A stretch of 64,000 bases of DNA from the NCBI GenBank assembly GCA_026874595.1, contig CM049306.1, positions 106,593,142 through 106,657,141 of the forward strand, given 5' to 3'. Of this stretch, positions 26,701 to 34,735 are shown piece after piece. A program made the position numbers and the translations under genes. This DNA comes from Sipunculus nudus. Taxonomy: Eukaryota; Annelida; Sipuncula; Golfingiida; Sipunculidae. The first letter of the stretch is position 1. The number at the start of each line of letters is the position of its first letter. Below the pieces are notes generated by a model. It was given only the letters and a program-made list of their open reading frames with translations. It searched no databases and was not told the DNA's origin.

Positions 26701-29700
26701 ATGCCACCAAAGTGGCACATTCAATATGCATGGATTTTGCTGGAAATAAAACTAAAGTGAGATATTATACTGCTAAATATTTCTATTAGTTTTATCAAAA
26801 TCCATTAGATTCCTTATACATTATCACAGCGACACAACAAACTATTAGCCAGTACAAGGCAGCCTGGTGACCTCATTAAATATGTGTCGATTTTGCTGAG
26901 AATTTAACTGAGGTGAGAAACTCTTTTGGTTATTATTTATAATAATTTCATGAAAATCAGTAAGAATTTTGGTATGTCATTGCAGTGCCTCCAAAGTGTG
27001 GTGACCTCTGACCCTATTAAATATGCATGGAATTTGCCCATAATCCAACTAGGGAGAGATTATCCATTGGTTAGTAGTTATGGTGATTATCTTGAAAATC
27101 TACCAAAGTTCCGGTAAGTCATTGCGGTGACACTAAAAGTTAAACGACGGAAGGTGCGTATAAGACAATACATCCTATCATAGACAGGCATATAAAAAGC
27201 AAATTGGTTTAAAACAGTTTAATGAGTAATGCATAATCTGTATATATTGTTTTGTTTACAATAGTCTACAGTATTTTCTTTGAAGTCTTGGTCCTTTATT
27301 GTATCACTGAGGTGTGTACCAAATAATTTGGCACTGCAACTGTTAAGAAACAAAGGATGCCAAGTAAATTTAACTTATGGCTTGTAAAACCAAATGATTT
27401 TGGTAATTACAGAAAACAGCAACACGGAAATCAAGAAAAAAATGTTTAAATTTAACATTATCAGATTCTCCACCTATAGTGTTCTGGGTTTGTAGCCTTA
27501 TCTATTTCCGGACATTATCATCTTAAACTAAACTGAAACACACATACAGTCCTCTGATGGCTCACCTTTAGTCCATCAAATGCTAGTCTGACATCCATGT
27601 TCTTTGACAGATCAATGTAGTAAAAGATCAGATCCATGGCCCGGTGTTCAAACATGTGGCTCAACAACTACAAGTCAAGAAAGAAACCATATTCATAATG
27701 GATTTCATTAACACAAAACATTTAGCCTAAAAATGATAATGATAACAATCAACTGAGGTGGCTCAAAGAGAACTTTAATTTACTAGTTATTCCAGCATTG
27801 ACAATCTTCAAATTTTATTTCAGAAAATCAAAAGGCAAGCTCTTCTACTTTCCTGGATGCTTAAAAATGTTGTATCTTTAATTTTGTCATTTTAATCTGT
27901 ATCTGAGATTATAACAGATGGGCATTATTATGAAAGAAGTTACTGGGACTAATAGACAAAAAGGGCTCTGCAAACAAAAGGCTTTCTGGGATGACTGCCA
28001 ACAGTCATATTGCTTTCTGACAGATATGAAATCCCATACTGCACACTCCATACCCTCTCACAGGGACCAATTTTCAGTCAAAATTTCAGGGCAACTGTCC
28101 AAAAGGTTTTTGAGATAATTAATGTTAAAGAATTCTAATACGGCTGCCTGTTTACTGAGTAGGATTTCTAAAAGGTTTGAAATTCAAAAGTGCACTCCCT
28201 CTTACAGATACAATTCAGAAAAAATTTCACCGTAACTGCTTGAACAGTTGAGATAATCCGTGCAGTGGGACAGTAACCGGATTTCAATAGGGGACCTAAC
28301 TGGGTCCATTAAACAGGTAGTTCAAAGAATAGAAAAACATTAGAACCATTATTATTATACCAGAATGAATAAAAGAATGACACAAACTTCATTTAATACC
28401 TCTTGATATTCACCCATGGGTGTGAGATATTGCACTAGGAGGCGCTGCTGCATGGCTGGGGTCAATGGGTGCAGTCTGTACTTGCCAATCACAAATTTCT
28501 CCATGTCTGCCCAGCTGCTGTTACTACCTGTGTGATCTGCAACTATAACATGACAAACAAAAATGACAAACAAAAATGACAAATGAACATTACCTTAAAA
28601 GACCTTGATCTAATGAATGTAAAGGTCTTGTAATGGCATCCTCCCTGAATTTTACCCTATATATGATCAAATCATGTCTTCCTGAAATCTTGAACACAAC
28701 ATGAAGTGGGAGATTAATCAATATACTAATCACATCCCTGAATATAATGACAAATAGTGCAAATCTGAATATTTTTGTTCACTCTAAAACCTAGTATACT
28801 TTTGATACTGATGCTTATTATTCTCAGTTTTAGTGAAATCAAAGAGATGTGAAATGTGGACATACATTCATCTGAAAAAAAGTGTCTTTTGTGTTACCTG
28901 GTGTTGAGGGCTTCCAGACCTTATCTTTTCCAACATCTTCAGTATCGAGTGACCTCGACACGACCTCATCGTTACTGAGACATGTAGTCAAGGTGACACT
29001 GCTCTGTGAGGTAGCACCTGCCTCGCTGGCTGCGACTGAACCATCCAGAACGGCACTTCCACATGCACTGACACTGCTGGCGGTGCTGGCGTCAATGCTG
29101 TTCAGCTCTGAATTCTGCTTCTGCTCTGACTCCAAGCCATTCTCAGCTTGAATGTCCTGCTTGACTTCATCAGGCTCAAACTTTATTCTCTTTGCTGAAC
29201 GAGGGCTCGATGATAATTGGGTGGTGTTTTCCTTGTCCTCTAGGCCTATGTTTGCGAATGGACGCTCGCTGATCTCATACTGCTGACGAGCTTCCAACTC
29301 TGCTCGTTTAAGCTCATGGAGCCGTTCAAGAGCCATGGGCACCTGAAAATTAGGATGGTAATTATATATTTTAGACTGCATCACTTGTTTTAATTGTTAG
29401 GCAAGTCTGGGGATACATCCACATCTTACATATATAAAATATGTGACCACTGCACAAGCCTTACATGTCAGCTGCTGGCTATTTAGGTATACCTATTCAA
29501 GGCTTAACAAAATAGAGACTATTGTCATTAAATCATTCTTATCTTTACACTGCATTATGTTTAAGAAAACTAGTTAAAAAGGTGATAAATTATAAGCTTG
29601 AGCAAGAATGAATACAAATATGGAGTATAAGAGGGAACTGAAAATCACTCTTGCCTTCAATTATAACTTCACTAGCACATGTGACCAAACCCAGCAAGCC

Positions 29701-32600
29701 TATTATTTGGTAGACAAACCTTTCATTCTATAAACAGCTTTCAAGGCTATACAGGTTCCAATTCAACCAATGAAAAACTCATTCCACACAGATTCACACC
29801 TTCCTCAGGCTACCTGTCTCAGCACAAAAACAGCTAAGATGCCCTTTCATTTTGGGTCTGGTCCAGCAGGACAGGGCATCATCACATTATCATGACTTCC
29901 TGTCAGCTAAGCTAATGAAATAAAATAAACCAAGAGAATCCCCTGGTCCTTTGAGTATTTTATAGACCTGTGACTTATTTTTGCAGACACCCTATAAACT
30001 GAATAAAGCCCAGATTTTTTCTTACCAGACTGGCATTTTCTTCCCTGTTATTGGCTGCAATATCCTGGATCTCCATGGCAGCAGCCAGCAGGCCGATCGA
30101 GTAGGAACGCAGTGGTTCTGATGCCTCTCTGGCCCATTGTATCAGTTTACGAATGAACGACTCCTGAAGGGATATTGCAAAAATATTGAAAACTTAAATA
30201 ATGTTAACATAAATAATCTTAACTTCTCAGCTACAATTTAAAATAGTAATACTACATGATACATCTTCCAAGTCAATTACAGAACCTACAATGTCATAGA
30301 AGGGGTTTCCATTTTTTTAACCAACTGTTTACAAACACAATATGAGCAATAATACAAACCATCAGCTGAGCAAACATGTGACAAGTTTGATATAAATGAT
30401 AATATTAAAGCTGAAAACATGAGGAAAGCCCATCAAGTTTCTCAGTGTTAATTTTATGGTGGTTATGGACAAAATCTTGTTATCAATTTGTCAAAAAATA
30501 TGAGGACCCATATGGTATCTTTCTGCATGATTTAAGTAACAAATGAGTGATGTTTCTGGCCTCAGACTGGGGATTCAAGGGTTTGAATTCAAAGCAGGTA
30601 TTTACAAGAACAGAACCTGGTTAATTTACATTAAGGTTGGCAGTTAAAATACATAAGTCAAGATTATTTTCATAATCATTTTATTAAAACACTCAAATAT
30701 ACTGACATGCCTTTTGAGGGAGTACTTATTACCAACTTACATTGTCCTGAAAGACAACGGAGGTGTCAAGACCTGGCATGATATCCAGCAACAGCCGACA
30801 AGCCGCCACGTTGAGGTCATGGTTATCACGGGCAGCTGCATACTGACTGACCAACTGTAAAATATACAAGGAAATAGCTACACACCAGCTGATCAGTTAA
30901 TAATAAACAATTGAATTAAACTGATACACAAATCTCAAACTAGTATATATTATGAAAGTACTGCCTGATAAACTGTATTTATATATTTTCTTCTAATTTC
31001 TACTGGTAGAAATTGCAAATTTATGACAATTCTCTATGGCACTGTGCTAAACCACTTGTGATAAAAATTGGTCTTAGAATTTTTTTGGCTTAAAATTGTC
31101 TTCACAAGCAGTTCACAGGTTATAAATGTTGTATTTAAACACACAATACCTGAAAGAACAATTATTATTTTGAACAGATATTCACTTAAATATATATAAA
31201 TTGAGCTGCCCTGAAATTTATAACAATTTAAAAATACACATTATCCACTAATTCCCCACTCTCTGCTCACCTTGTTCATAAAATCATCATTTTTGAAGAG
31301 AGCTTTCAGGATGTGGCCAAGTGCACAGTTGGGATCAGACCTCCCTGGAGCGAATAACACAACAAACCTCTTTATAACCTTTACCCAAGAAGATATATTA
31401 GCCAACATTCATTCACAAAACAAAATCTACAGCATTGTTCATTCACAAAATAGTTCCAGCTACACCTTTTTTTTTAGTTAAAAATAAAGATGAATTTTCA
31501 CTGAAAATGTTCTAAAATTTAACCATTAAAGCTTTGCCTTATATTTTCTATATTGTCATCTTTTTTTTTGTAATCCACAAGTACAGAATGATGGTTGTGT
31601 ACAATGCTTTTAAGTACAAAAGAAATGAAATTTAACATCATATACCATGGAGACAGAATATTATCAAAGGATTTTTGTTGTTAGTATGCATTAAAGTAAG
31701 GCACTAGCATTTGTTATGCGTAAATTATCAGCAGACCCCAAATGAACCATCACTCACTCACCAGGTCATAACCTTTGACATCTGACCTTGTTTGGCATTT
31801 GACTGTTAGCTCTATTCTATATAAAGAATCTATGTAATGAATATTTATGATCCACAACTAACCTGGGTGTCTGTCATCAAAAGGGTCGGGGTCAATCTTG
31901 TACCAGGCCTCTGTTTCCCTCTCTACCAGGTCTGCCATCCTAGTAACCAATGAGAAACTTGTGAATAGGGTTACATTAAACTGATAGTCTGATGATAAAA
32001 AAAATCCTACCACTGTATTTCAACACAAGAATACATCATTTAAAACTAATTTCAGAATATGCAATTTTTTAAAATAAAAACGAGGTTTTTATTTTCATTA
32101 TGGAAGAAGTCCAGTACTGTTTATCTACATAGCCTTAGTTGCAGAATGACAAGATATGTAATATTGATAATCCAGTTGATATAATTTACATTAATTACAT
32201 TGGGATGAGCTGTTACATAATTCTACAGCCACAGCAGCACCTCTCAACCCCTCAATTTTTATTAAAAAAGTTCAATTTCTAAACACGGTTAGTCATAAAA
32301 TCTTTGGTTTCACATTTGTTACGATATTCATATTTTTAAATGAGGTTGGTGCTTCATTATAAAAATTTCTGGACTTAAATTGTAAATACAAACCAATAAA
32401 TTCTAATTTTTAATATCCATTTTCTAAACAAGTCTGTTACTTCACTGATATAATTGACATAAAGGTGCGTTTTATGTATGTAGATATATTCTTACATACT
32501 TCTCTAATGTTGGGATGGCATTGCTCCCTGTTGGCTCTGGCAAGTTCTGCCATGTCTCCAGCAGAGATGTAAGCTGTGTCACTGAGTCGATCACAGGCAT
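5624..32600 (-). CDS. DCAF1: DCAF1 (VprBP), substrate receptor of CUL4-DDB1 ubiquitin ligase; 28 coding exons, 3' end missing
   Basis: DCAF1 binds DDB1 and recruits substrates to the CUL4-ROC1 ubiquitin ligase, mostly in the nucleus. The translated exons follow the vertebrate protein in order: N-terminal helical/armadillo-like region (exons 1-19), LisH motif (exons 20-21), Ser/Pro-rich linker (22) and the first WD40 blades (26-28). CDS, 5' to 3': 32600-32500, 31939-31863, 31344-31271, 30854-30741, 30163-30026, 29342-28898, 28542-28400, 27667-27566, 26462-26304, 25737-25697, 24892-24754, 24290-24084, 23596-23427, 21367-21248, 20754-20652, 20218-20099, 19698-19627, 19144-19063, 18621-18482, 18141-18060, 14118-13997, 13599-13432, 12979-12780, 12441-12366, 12075-12014, 11360-11294, 7356-7228, 5706-5624. 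Phases agree at every junction. The total is 3536 nt, 1178 codons plus 2 nt. The remaining propeller, the DDB1-binding WDxR motifs and the acidic tail should lie beyond base 1. Confidence 0.95.
5707..7227. other. DCAF1 intron 27, no feature recognised
   Basis: AT-rich intronic sequence between two WD40 exons. No reading frame, inverted termini or tandem array stands out. Confidence 0.6.
7228..7356 (-). CDS. DCAF1: DCAF1 coding exon 27 (WD40)
   Basis: The exon contains [20 protein letters not shown] and then [18 protein letters not shown]. It is 129 nt (43 codons), with acceptor tttcag and donor AAG|GTCAGT. Its 5' part and acceptor are duplicated immediately upstream on the minus strand (7372-7442). 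Confidence 0.92.
7301..7442 (-). repeat. 71-bp tandem duplication covering the 5' end and acceptor of DCAF1 exon 27
   Basis: Copy 7301-7371 holds the first 56 bases of exon 27 and its 3' splice site. Copy 7372-7442 repeats it with about 9 differences and still encodes [18 protein letters not shown] behind its own acceptor (ttttttcag). The outer copy has no donor of its own. Splicing to the outer acceptor would add 71 nt, shift the frame and soon reach a stop codon. Confidence 0.85.
7727..9985. mobile_element. Non-autonomous DNA transposon with TA target duplication
   Basis: The left end starts ccgtaaatcttgtttttatg and the right end, reverse-complemented, starts ccgtaaatcctgtttttatc. Both are flanked by TA (7725-7726 and 9986-9987). 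A GCCGC-bearing subterminal motif (atttatagccgcaccctgag at 7760 and a near copy at about 9892) occurs in direct orientation. No transposase frame is visible in the 2.26 kb. The TA target and CCGTAAA ends suggest the Tc1/mariner-pogo group, which is inference. Confidence 0.7.
8824..8836 (-). other. Possible 13-nt first coding exon (MAGR) inside the transposon
   Basis: On the minus strand, caaaATGGCCGGTCGAG is followed directly by GTAAGC, the layout of a first coding exon with a strong donor. It sits in a locally CpG-richer stretch. No second exon could be assigned, so this may be chance or a captured promoter/exon. Confidence 0.2.
10730..11175. repeat. Interspersed repeat made of about three degenerate ~130-bp units
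   Basis: Units carry phrases such as gctgatttgaccttgaagat and tcaaaagttatggggttcac. The block ends with cgaagactacagacgacgat, a tail type common in bivalve repeats. It lies in DCAF1 intron 26. Confidence 0.6.
11294..11360 (-). CDS. DCAF1: DCAF1 coding exon 26 (entry to WD40 propeller)
   Basis: The exon contains [20 protein letters not shown], the first strand of the propeller. It is 67 nt, with donor TCT|GTATGT, and ends in phase 0. Confidence 0.9.
12014..12075 (-). CDS. DCAF1: DCAF1 coding exon 25
   Basis: The exon reads [20 protein letters not shown] and leads into the SRFRP segment made with the next exon. It is 62 nt, with donor TCG|GTGAGT. Confidence 0.9.
12366..12441 (-). CDS. DCAF1: DCAF1 coding exon 24
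   Basis: The exon contains [20 protein letters not shown] and then DRA. It is 76 nt and ends in phase 0. Basic residues are frequent. Confidence 0.9.
12780..12979 (-). CDS. DCAF1: DCAF1 coding exon 23
   Basis: The exon contains [20 protein letters not shown] and then TCPQFSLLR, the conserved segment before the propeller. It is 200 nt, with donor CAG|GTAATA, and ends in phase 2. Confidence 0.93.
13432..13599 (-). CDS. DCAF1: DCAF1 coding exon 22 (linker)
   Basis: The exon reads [20 protein letters not shown] and on to VSGYHAR, a Pro/Ser/Asn-rich linker of 56 codons between LisH and propeller. Its acceptor (ctctcacag) lies next to a triplicated 31-bp unit at 13604-13696. It is less conserved than its neighbours but open and phase-compatible on both sides. 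Confidence 0.8.
13604..13696. repeat. 31-bp unit x 3 at the 3' splice site of DCAF1 exon 22
   Basis: Units at 13604-13634, 13635-13665 and 13666-13696 share aatctgcagagctcagttac. On the minus strand each unit supplies a pyrimidine tract ending ctctcag or ctctcacag, so three acceptor-like sites stand in series. The outer two are followed directly by TAA in the exon frame. Confidence 0.85.
13997..14118 (-). CDS. DCAF1: DCAF1 coding exon 21 (second half of LisH motif)
   Basis: The exon begins [17 protein letters not shown], which completes the LisH motif, then turns Pro/Ser-rich. It is 122 nt, with acceptor ttacag and donor CTG|GTCAGT. Confidence 0.88.
14442..15001. repeat. Interspersed repeat, family A copy 1
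   Basis: It begins aacaagagcaccacatacac and contains units with gtgacctctgaccttattaa and ttttgctggaaatcaaacca. It ends in a GACGGACAGATGG-type tail followed by atatgacgggcatattaaaa. A second copy is at 26529-27199 in the same orientation. Confidence 0.7.
15129..15962. repeat. Minisatellite, left block (31 + 6n bp units)
   Basis: About 21 copies of a unit with core ctgctagtcacagtactgtt followed by one to four GTATAT hexamers, giving unit lengths of 31, 37, 43 or 49 bp. The 43-bp form dominates in the centre. The array continues at 17742 beyond an inserted transposon. Confidence 0.92.
15965..17739. mobile_element. Non-autonomous DNA transposon inserted in the minisatellite
   Basis: The left end reads ctgtaaaaattcgcatatta and the right end, reverse-complemented, ccgtaaaaaaacgcatatac, with further shared ataagtcgag/atacgtcgag. 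TA flanks both ends (15963-15964, 17740-17741). The minisatellite stands on both sides. No transposase is seen in about 1.78 kb. A fragment related to its interior (gtatccagcatagtga near 16745) occurs near 43340. Confidence 0.75.
17742..18043. repeat. Minisatellite, right block (about 32-bp units)
   Basis: About nine copies keep the core ctgctagtcacagtactgtt but mostly carry GTAATATT instead of the GTATAT hexamers of the left block. The block ends 17 bases before the 3' end of DCAF1 exon 20. Confidence 0.9.
18060..18141 (-). CDS. DCAF1: DCAF1 coding exon 20 (first half of LisH motif)
   Basis: The exon reads [20 protein letters not shown] and then HDHLIAK. The E-L-L-x-L-I-x-x-H-L-I pattern is the first helix of a LisH dimerisation motif. 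A 3.9-kb intron with minisatellite and transposon splits the motif from exon 21. Confidence 0.92.
18482..18621 (-). CDS. DCAF1: DCAF1 coding exon 19
   Basis: The exon contains [20 protein letters not shown] and [18 protein letters not shown], the end of the helical region. It is 140 nt, with donor AAG|GTGAGA. Confidence 0.94.
19063..19144 (-). CDS. DCAF1: DCAF1 coding exon 18
   Basis: The exon reads [20 protein letters not shown] and then FNNGQLQ. It is 82 nt, with donor AGC|GTGAGT, and ends in phase 1. Confidence 0.92.
19627..19698 (-). CDS. DCAF1: DCAF1 coding exon 17
   Basis: The exon reads [20 protein letters not shown] and then LACK, almost identical to the family. It is 72 nt (24 codons), with acceptor ttgcag and donor AAG|GTAACG. 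Confidence 0.94.
20099..20218 (-). CDS. DCAF1: DCAF1 coding exon 16
   Basis: The exon reads [20 protein letters not shown] and then [16 protein letters not shown]. The basic first half is variable; the second half matches the family. It is 120 nt (40 codons). Confidence 0.88.
20652..20754 (-). CDS. DCAF1: DCAF1 coding exon 15
   Basis: The exon contains [20 protein letters not shown] and [15 protein letters not shown]. It is 103 nt and ends in phase 0, with donor AGG|GTGAGC. Confidence 0.93.
21248..21367 (-). CDS. DCAF1: DCAF1 coding exon 14
   Basis: The exon contains [20 protein letters not shown], corresponding to the conserved helical repeat before the propeller. It is 120 nt, with donor CAG|GTATGT. 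Confidence 0.92.
22080..23040. repeat. Interspersed repeat with GGTGGCGCCACC palindromes
   Basis: Two related blocks carry gcaggtgg(c/t)gccaccattt, then tgtgtaaaatt, tagcctgat and aaacggttcccgagatatg (near 22376 and 22655). A third palindrome is at about 22508. A perfect 7-bp stem with 5-nt loop (gtagtcgacaagcgactac) lies near 22212. Short ORFs across this block are not credible genes. Confidence 0.65.
23060..23290. repeat. SINE-like element with tRNA B-box-like sequence
   Basis: The sequence ggttcaatccc (about 23098) resembles a pol III B box. It is followed by ggtggttttctcagggttct and ccagtttcctccacc, which resembles a central domain shared by several animal SINEs. An A box is not convincing and the tail is AT-rich. 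The family assignment is from memory. Confidence 0.5.
23427..23596 (-). CDS. DCAF1: DCAF1 coding exon 13
   Basis: The exon contains [20 protein letters not shown] and [13 protein letters not shown]. It is 170 nt, with acceptor ttttag and donor AAA|GTAGGT, and ends in phase 2. Confidence 0.9.
24084..24290 (-). CDS. DCAF1: DCAF1 coding exon 12, with GC donor
   Basis: The exon runs from [20 protein letters not shown] through [20 protein letters not shown] to AETPAYK. The only junction that keeps the frame and the family alignment to exon 13 (AAKSPPEV) uses AAG|GCAAGT, a GC-AG intron. The ORF continues into the intron, so naive prediction would extend it. Confidence 0.88.
24754..24892 (-). CDS. 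DCAF1: DCAF1 coding exon 11
   Basis: The exon contains [20 protein letters not shown] and then [20 protein letters not shown]. This is the signature Cys/His-rich helical segment of DCAF1. It is 139 nt long and ends in phase 0. Confidence 0.93.
25697..25737 (-). CDS. DCAF1: DCAF1 coding exon 10 (41-nt small exon)
   Basis: The exon reads [14 protein letters not shown] with the last codon split. The acceptor is ctacag and the donor CAA|GTAAGT. Its size and phase (2) are exactly what is needed to join exons 9 and 11. Confidence 0.9.
26304..26462 (-). CDS. DCAF1: DCAF1 coding exon 9
   Basis: The exon contains [20 protein letters not shown] and [15 protein letters not shown], armadillo-like repeats that are nearly invariant in the family. 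It is 159 nt (53 codons). A downstream ORF extension in the same frame is intron read-through. Confidence 0.93.
26529..27199. repeat. Interspersed repeat, family A copy 2
   Basis: It begins aacaagagcacctgcaaatg, contains repeated gtgacctctgaccctattaa and gattttgctgagaatttaac units, and ends catagacaggcatataaaaa. It has the same layout as 14442-15001 with an extra internal unit. Confidence 0.7.
27566..27667 (-). CDS. DCAF1: DCAF1 coding exon 8
   Basis: The exon reads [20 protein letters not shown] and then [14 protein letters not shown]. It is 102 nt (34 codons), with donor AAG|GTGAGC. Confidence 0.92.
27905..28320. repeat. Degenerate interspersed repeat in DCAF1 intron 7
   Basis: Two units share a layout: actgcacactccataccctc and agtgcactccctcttacaga, each followed by ca(a)tt(tt)cag..aaaatttca and then by gagataat. 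No coding potential. Confidence 0.4.
28400..28542 (-). CDS. DCAF1: DCAF1 coding exon 7
   Basis: The exon contains [20 protein letters not shown] and [11 protein letters not shown], landmark DCAF1 segments. It is 143 nt, with acceptor gttatag and donor GAG|GTATTA. Confidence 0.92.
28898..29342 (-). CDS. DCAF1: DCAF1 coding exon 6 (long Ser/Glu-rich linker)
   Basis: The exon begins [20 protein letters not shown], a charged conserved helix, then runs into a low-complexity Ser/Thr/Glu/Ala-rich linker with a basic patch [11 protein letters not shown] that could act in nuclear import. It is the longest coding exon in the window (445 nt). The linker is expected to be disordered and divergent. Confidence 0.9.
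30026..30163 (-). CDS. DCAF1: DCAF1 coding exon 5
   Basis: The exon contains [20 protein letters not shown] followed by [18 protein letters not shown]. It is 138 nt (46 codons), with acceptor cttcag and donor CTG|GTAAGA. Confidence 0.92.
30741..30854 (-). CDS. DCAF1: DCAF1 coding exon 4
   Basis: The exon contains [20 protein letters not shown], one of the best-conserved DCAF1 helical segments. It is 114 nt (38 codons), with acceptor tttacag and donor AAT|GTAAGT. Confidence 0.92.
31271..31344 (-). CDS. DCAF1: DCAF1 coding exon 3
   Basis: The exon reads [20 protein letters not shown] and ends FMNK. The acceptor is ctccag and the donor AAG|GTGAGC. It is 74 nt long and ends in phase 0. Confidence 0.9.
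31863..31939 (-). CDS. DCAF1: DCAF1 coding exon 2
   Basis: The exon reads [20 protein letters not shown] and then DRHP, a hallmark of the DCAF1 N-terminus. The acceptor is gttactag and the donor CAG|GTTAGT. It is 77 nt long and ends one nucleotide into a Gly codon. Confidence 0.9.
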
Positions 32601-32636
32601 CTTGCCAGGGACTTATCAACGTCAGGTGGAGAACTG
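32500..32636 (-). CDS. DCAF1: DCAF1 coding exon 1 with start codon
   Basis: The ATG is at 32600-32598. The exon reads [18 protein letters not shown], matching the DCAF1 N-terminus. Bases 32601-32636 are 5' UTR behind a pyrimidine-rich acceptor (ctttcag). The donor is GAA|GTATGT, leaving two nucleotides of a Lys codon. A longer ORF in another frame over the same bases is a shadow. Confidence 0.9.
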
Positions 32637-32984
32637 CTGAAAGAAAAGCTACCTTTTAAAAAGTGTTTAAACTTTTACCTTCTTTTCAGAAGCTAACTGA
32701 CCCAACAGTCTGGATGTTCAACTGAATACTGGTGGTTTAGCTGATAAGCAAGAAATATTTTTGTTGAACCAAGGAGAACAAAGTAGCCGTTGGATATTGA
32801 GTTAGATGGGCGGTGACTGCAGGATTTTCTTGATAATCAGGCCAGATGTCAAACTAGGTCTCATTTCACCATCCACCAAACAGGATGGATGTATGTAACA
32901 TGAGCAAAAATGATGTCAGTTCAGAATGCACTAGTGGTGTCTATAAGATTTAACTGAACACTGGCAGCAGTTGCAAAATTCTAA

Positions 32985-33700
32985 ACCAGTGACCCATGGG
33001 TCTCGACGCTCAGCTGAATATGTCTGTTAGGATATTTTTATGAGCTTTTTTCAAACTGTGGGACCTATTACCTTACCTTGACCATGTGACCAAAAAATCT
33101 GAGAATTTAGGCCATGTGTAACAGATGGAAGGGTTCAGATGAAAAGTTTGATTTACAATGCATTGACAATCATAGGTACTGTGACCTTCACCTTTGACCT
33201 TGGGACCCTGAAATAAAAGGCTACTTATTTTAGTAATAGGTCATTAATAATTCAAGTTTGAAGCCAATCTGTCAATCCAAACCAGAGTTATGATCCATGA
33301 ACCATTTTGCGAATTGATGGGCCCTGTTACCTTGACCCTGTGACCCAAAAACCAAAAAGAATTTTCTCCTATTGGCAGGTAAGCAATATCTCGAAGATGA
33401 AAGGTTTGTGATGAAAAGTTTGGCATAAAATACATCCACATTCTTTTTAGAGAAATGTGTCCTGATACTTTTTGACCTCATGACCCTAAAATCAATAGCG
33501 TTCTTACATTAGTGGTAAAAATATAAGTCCAGTTTGAAACCAATATGTCAAACCATGGTTGCATGGTTTTAGCCAACCAGCTGTTGAAACTGATTAAAAA
33601 CATGGTTAAAACTACCCCAGCCAAAACAGTTTTAGCCACCAAAAGTAGCTTAAACAGACGGACACCCTGTAAACATTCATGGCCTTTAAAGGTCTTCAAC
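32985..33700. repeat. Interspersed tandem-unit repeat, family B copy 1
   Basis: Units carry ttgaccctgtgacccaaaaa, a phrase of the form ttctcctattggcaggtaag, and gatgaaaggtttgtgatgaa. The same family resumes at 41090-41930 on the other side of the LTR element. Confidence 0.6.
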
Positions 33701-34290
33701 CTAGATGTGATATCCCAGATTTTATGTTATAATGAACAATTATATTATAATGAACAACTGATTCCACAGTGTTCAACCATACTTTTAATGTGGGTATAAT
33801 CACTCATGGGTTTCAAATGATTTGAGACTTAATAGACATTTTAAAATTTGTTGTCACTTCAGAGTTTCTGTAATCTTAGAGTTAAAGTGCATGGGGTGTA
33901 CTGGTAAAATTTTCATAATCAATCTAAATTTATCTCTAAAAGAGTGACCAGTGATATCATAATGCTGAAAGGTGTTAGGACTATTGGCCCCATTTTGAAC
34001 CAGTTTCATACCCATAGCCTTGTGAATAGCTCCAAGTTTGCTGGTCAGCGACCGAAGGTGGGTTGAAAGAGCTGGTTTGTTAGTCAATGTGAAAAACTCA
34101 CCATGGACAATTTTTCAAGTATTATTATGTTTTATCAATATTTTACTGCTTTTATTTGGATATTCCAGGTCATCTTACTGTAGGGTAATATGTGCAGTAC
34201 TTTAAGTGAACAGTACTTTAATGACTTTTTCTGTGAGATTATTACATTTTAAAAGGTTACATTTTACTTTGTTATGTATATTCTTACAAT

Positions 34291-34295
34291 CAGTG
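34291..34295. other. Target-site duplication, left (CAGTG)
   Basis: The 5 bp CAGTG immediately before the 5' LTR is repeated at 41031-41035 immediately after the 3' LTR. This fixes the element ends as TGACAC...TGTGACA. Confidence 0.85.
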
Positions 34296-34598
34296 TGACA
34301 CAAATGTGCTACCCGCCTAGTGTATGTCAAATGGAATGTCATAAATAATGAAATAAGTTAGGGAAAACATAATTTCTGCAGTGCATTAAAAGGTCAGTTT
34401 ATATTAAAATGAAATATCAGATCATAAAGTGTAGTTAGAGAGACAGAGCTAATAATATTTGGTAAAGTTGTCAGCTGTTGTTGTCATCATGTTTGTTTAC
34501 ATCCGTGCTGACGACGCTGGGGAATTGTTCCATAGTATTTTATTTATTATGTAAGGAAATGGACTTACTGTACCATGATTTATTATAATTAGATGACA

Positions 34599-34616
34599 GA
34601 AGGTTCTAGAGAATTC
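34599..34616. promoter_or_regulatory. Heat shock element array 1 in LTR
   Basis: GAAGGTTCTAGAGAATTC: four alternating pentamer cores at 5-bp spacing (GAA, TTC, GAG, TTC), three perfect. A further partial array TTCTAGAAAATCC follows at 34645-34657. Both are conserved in the 3' LTR. Confidence 0.7.
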
Positions 34617-34693
34617 AGGTAATGTGTATTTTCCAATAGGTAAATTCTAGAAAATCCCGTAGGTGCTAGTCTTGACCAGAAACGACTTGATTA

Positions 34694-34716
34694 TTCTAGA
34701 GACTTCTAGAAGTTTC
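34694..34716. promoter_or_regulatory. Heat shock element array 2 in LTR, next to TATA box
   Basis: Five alternating cores at 5-bp spacing: TTC (34694), GAG (34699), TTC (34704), GAA (34709), TTC (34714). Four of five are perfect. Eleven bases separate it from the TATA box. This matches the consensus nGAAn array bound by HSF trimers and the layout of hsp70-type promoters. Confidence 0.75.
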
Positions 34717-34727
34717 GGTTACCCAGG

Positions 34728-34735
34728 TATAAATA
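34728..34735 (+). promoter_or_regulatory. LTR TATA box
   Basis: TATAAATA within accaggtataaatagggcgg, a strong TATA with GC-rich flanks. It places transcription start near 34755-34765. Confidence 0.75.

Noticed and set aside
32437-32619. 60-codon ORF over DCAF1 exon 1 in another frame
   Set aside because: The DCAF1 frame (MPVIDSVTQ...) matches the family and joins exon 2 in phase; this frame does not.
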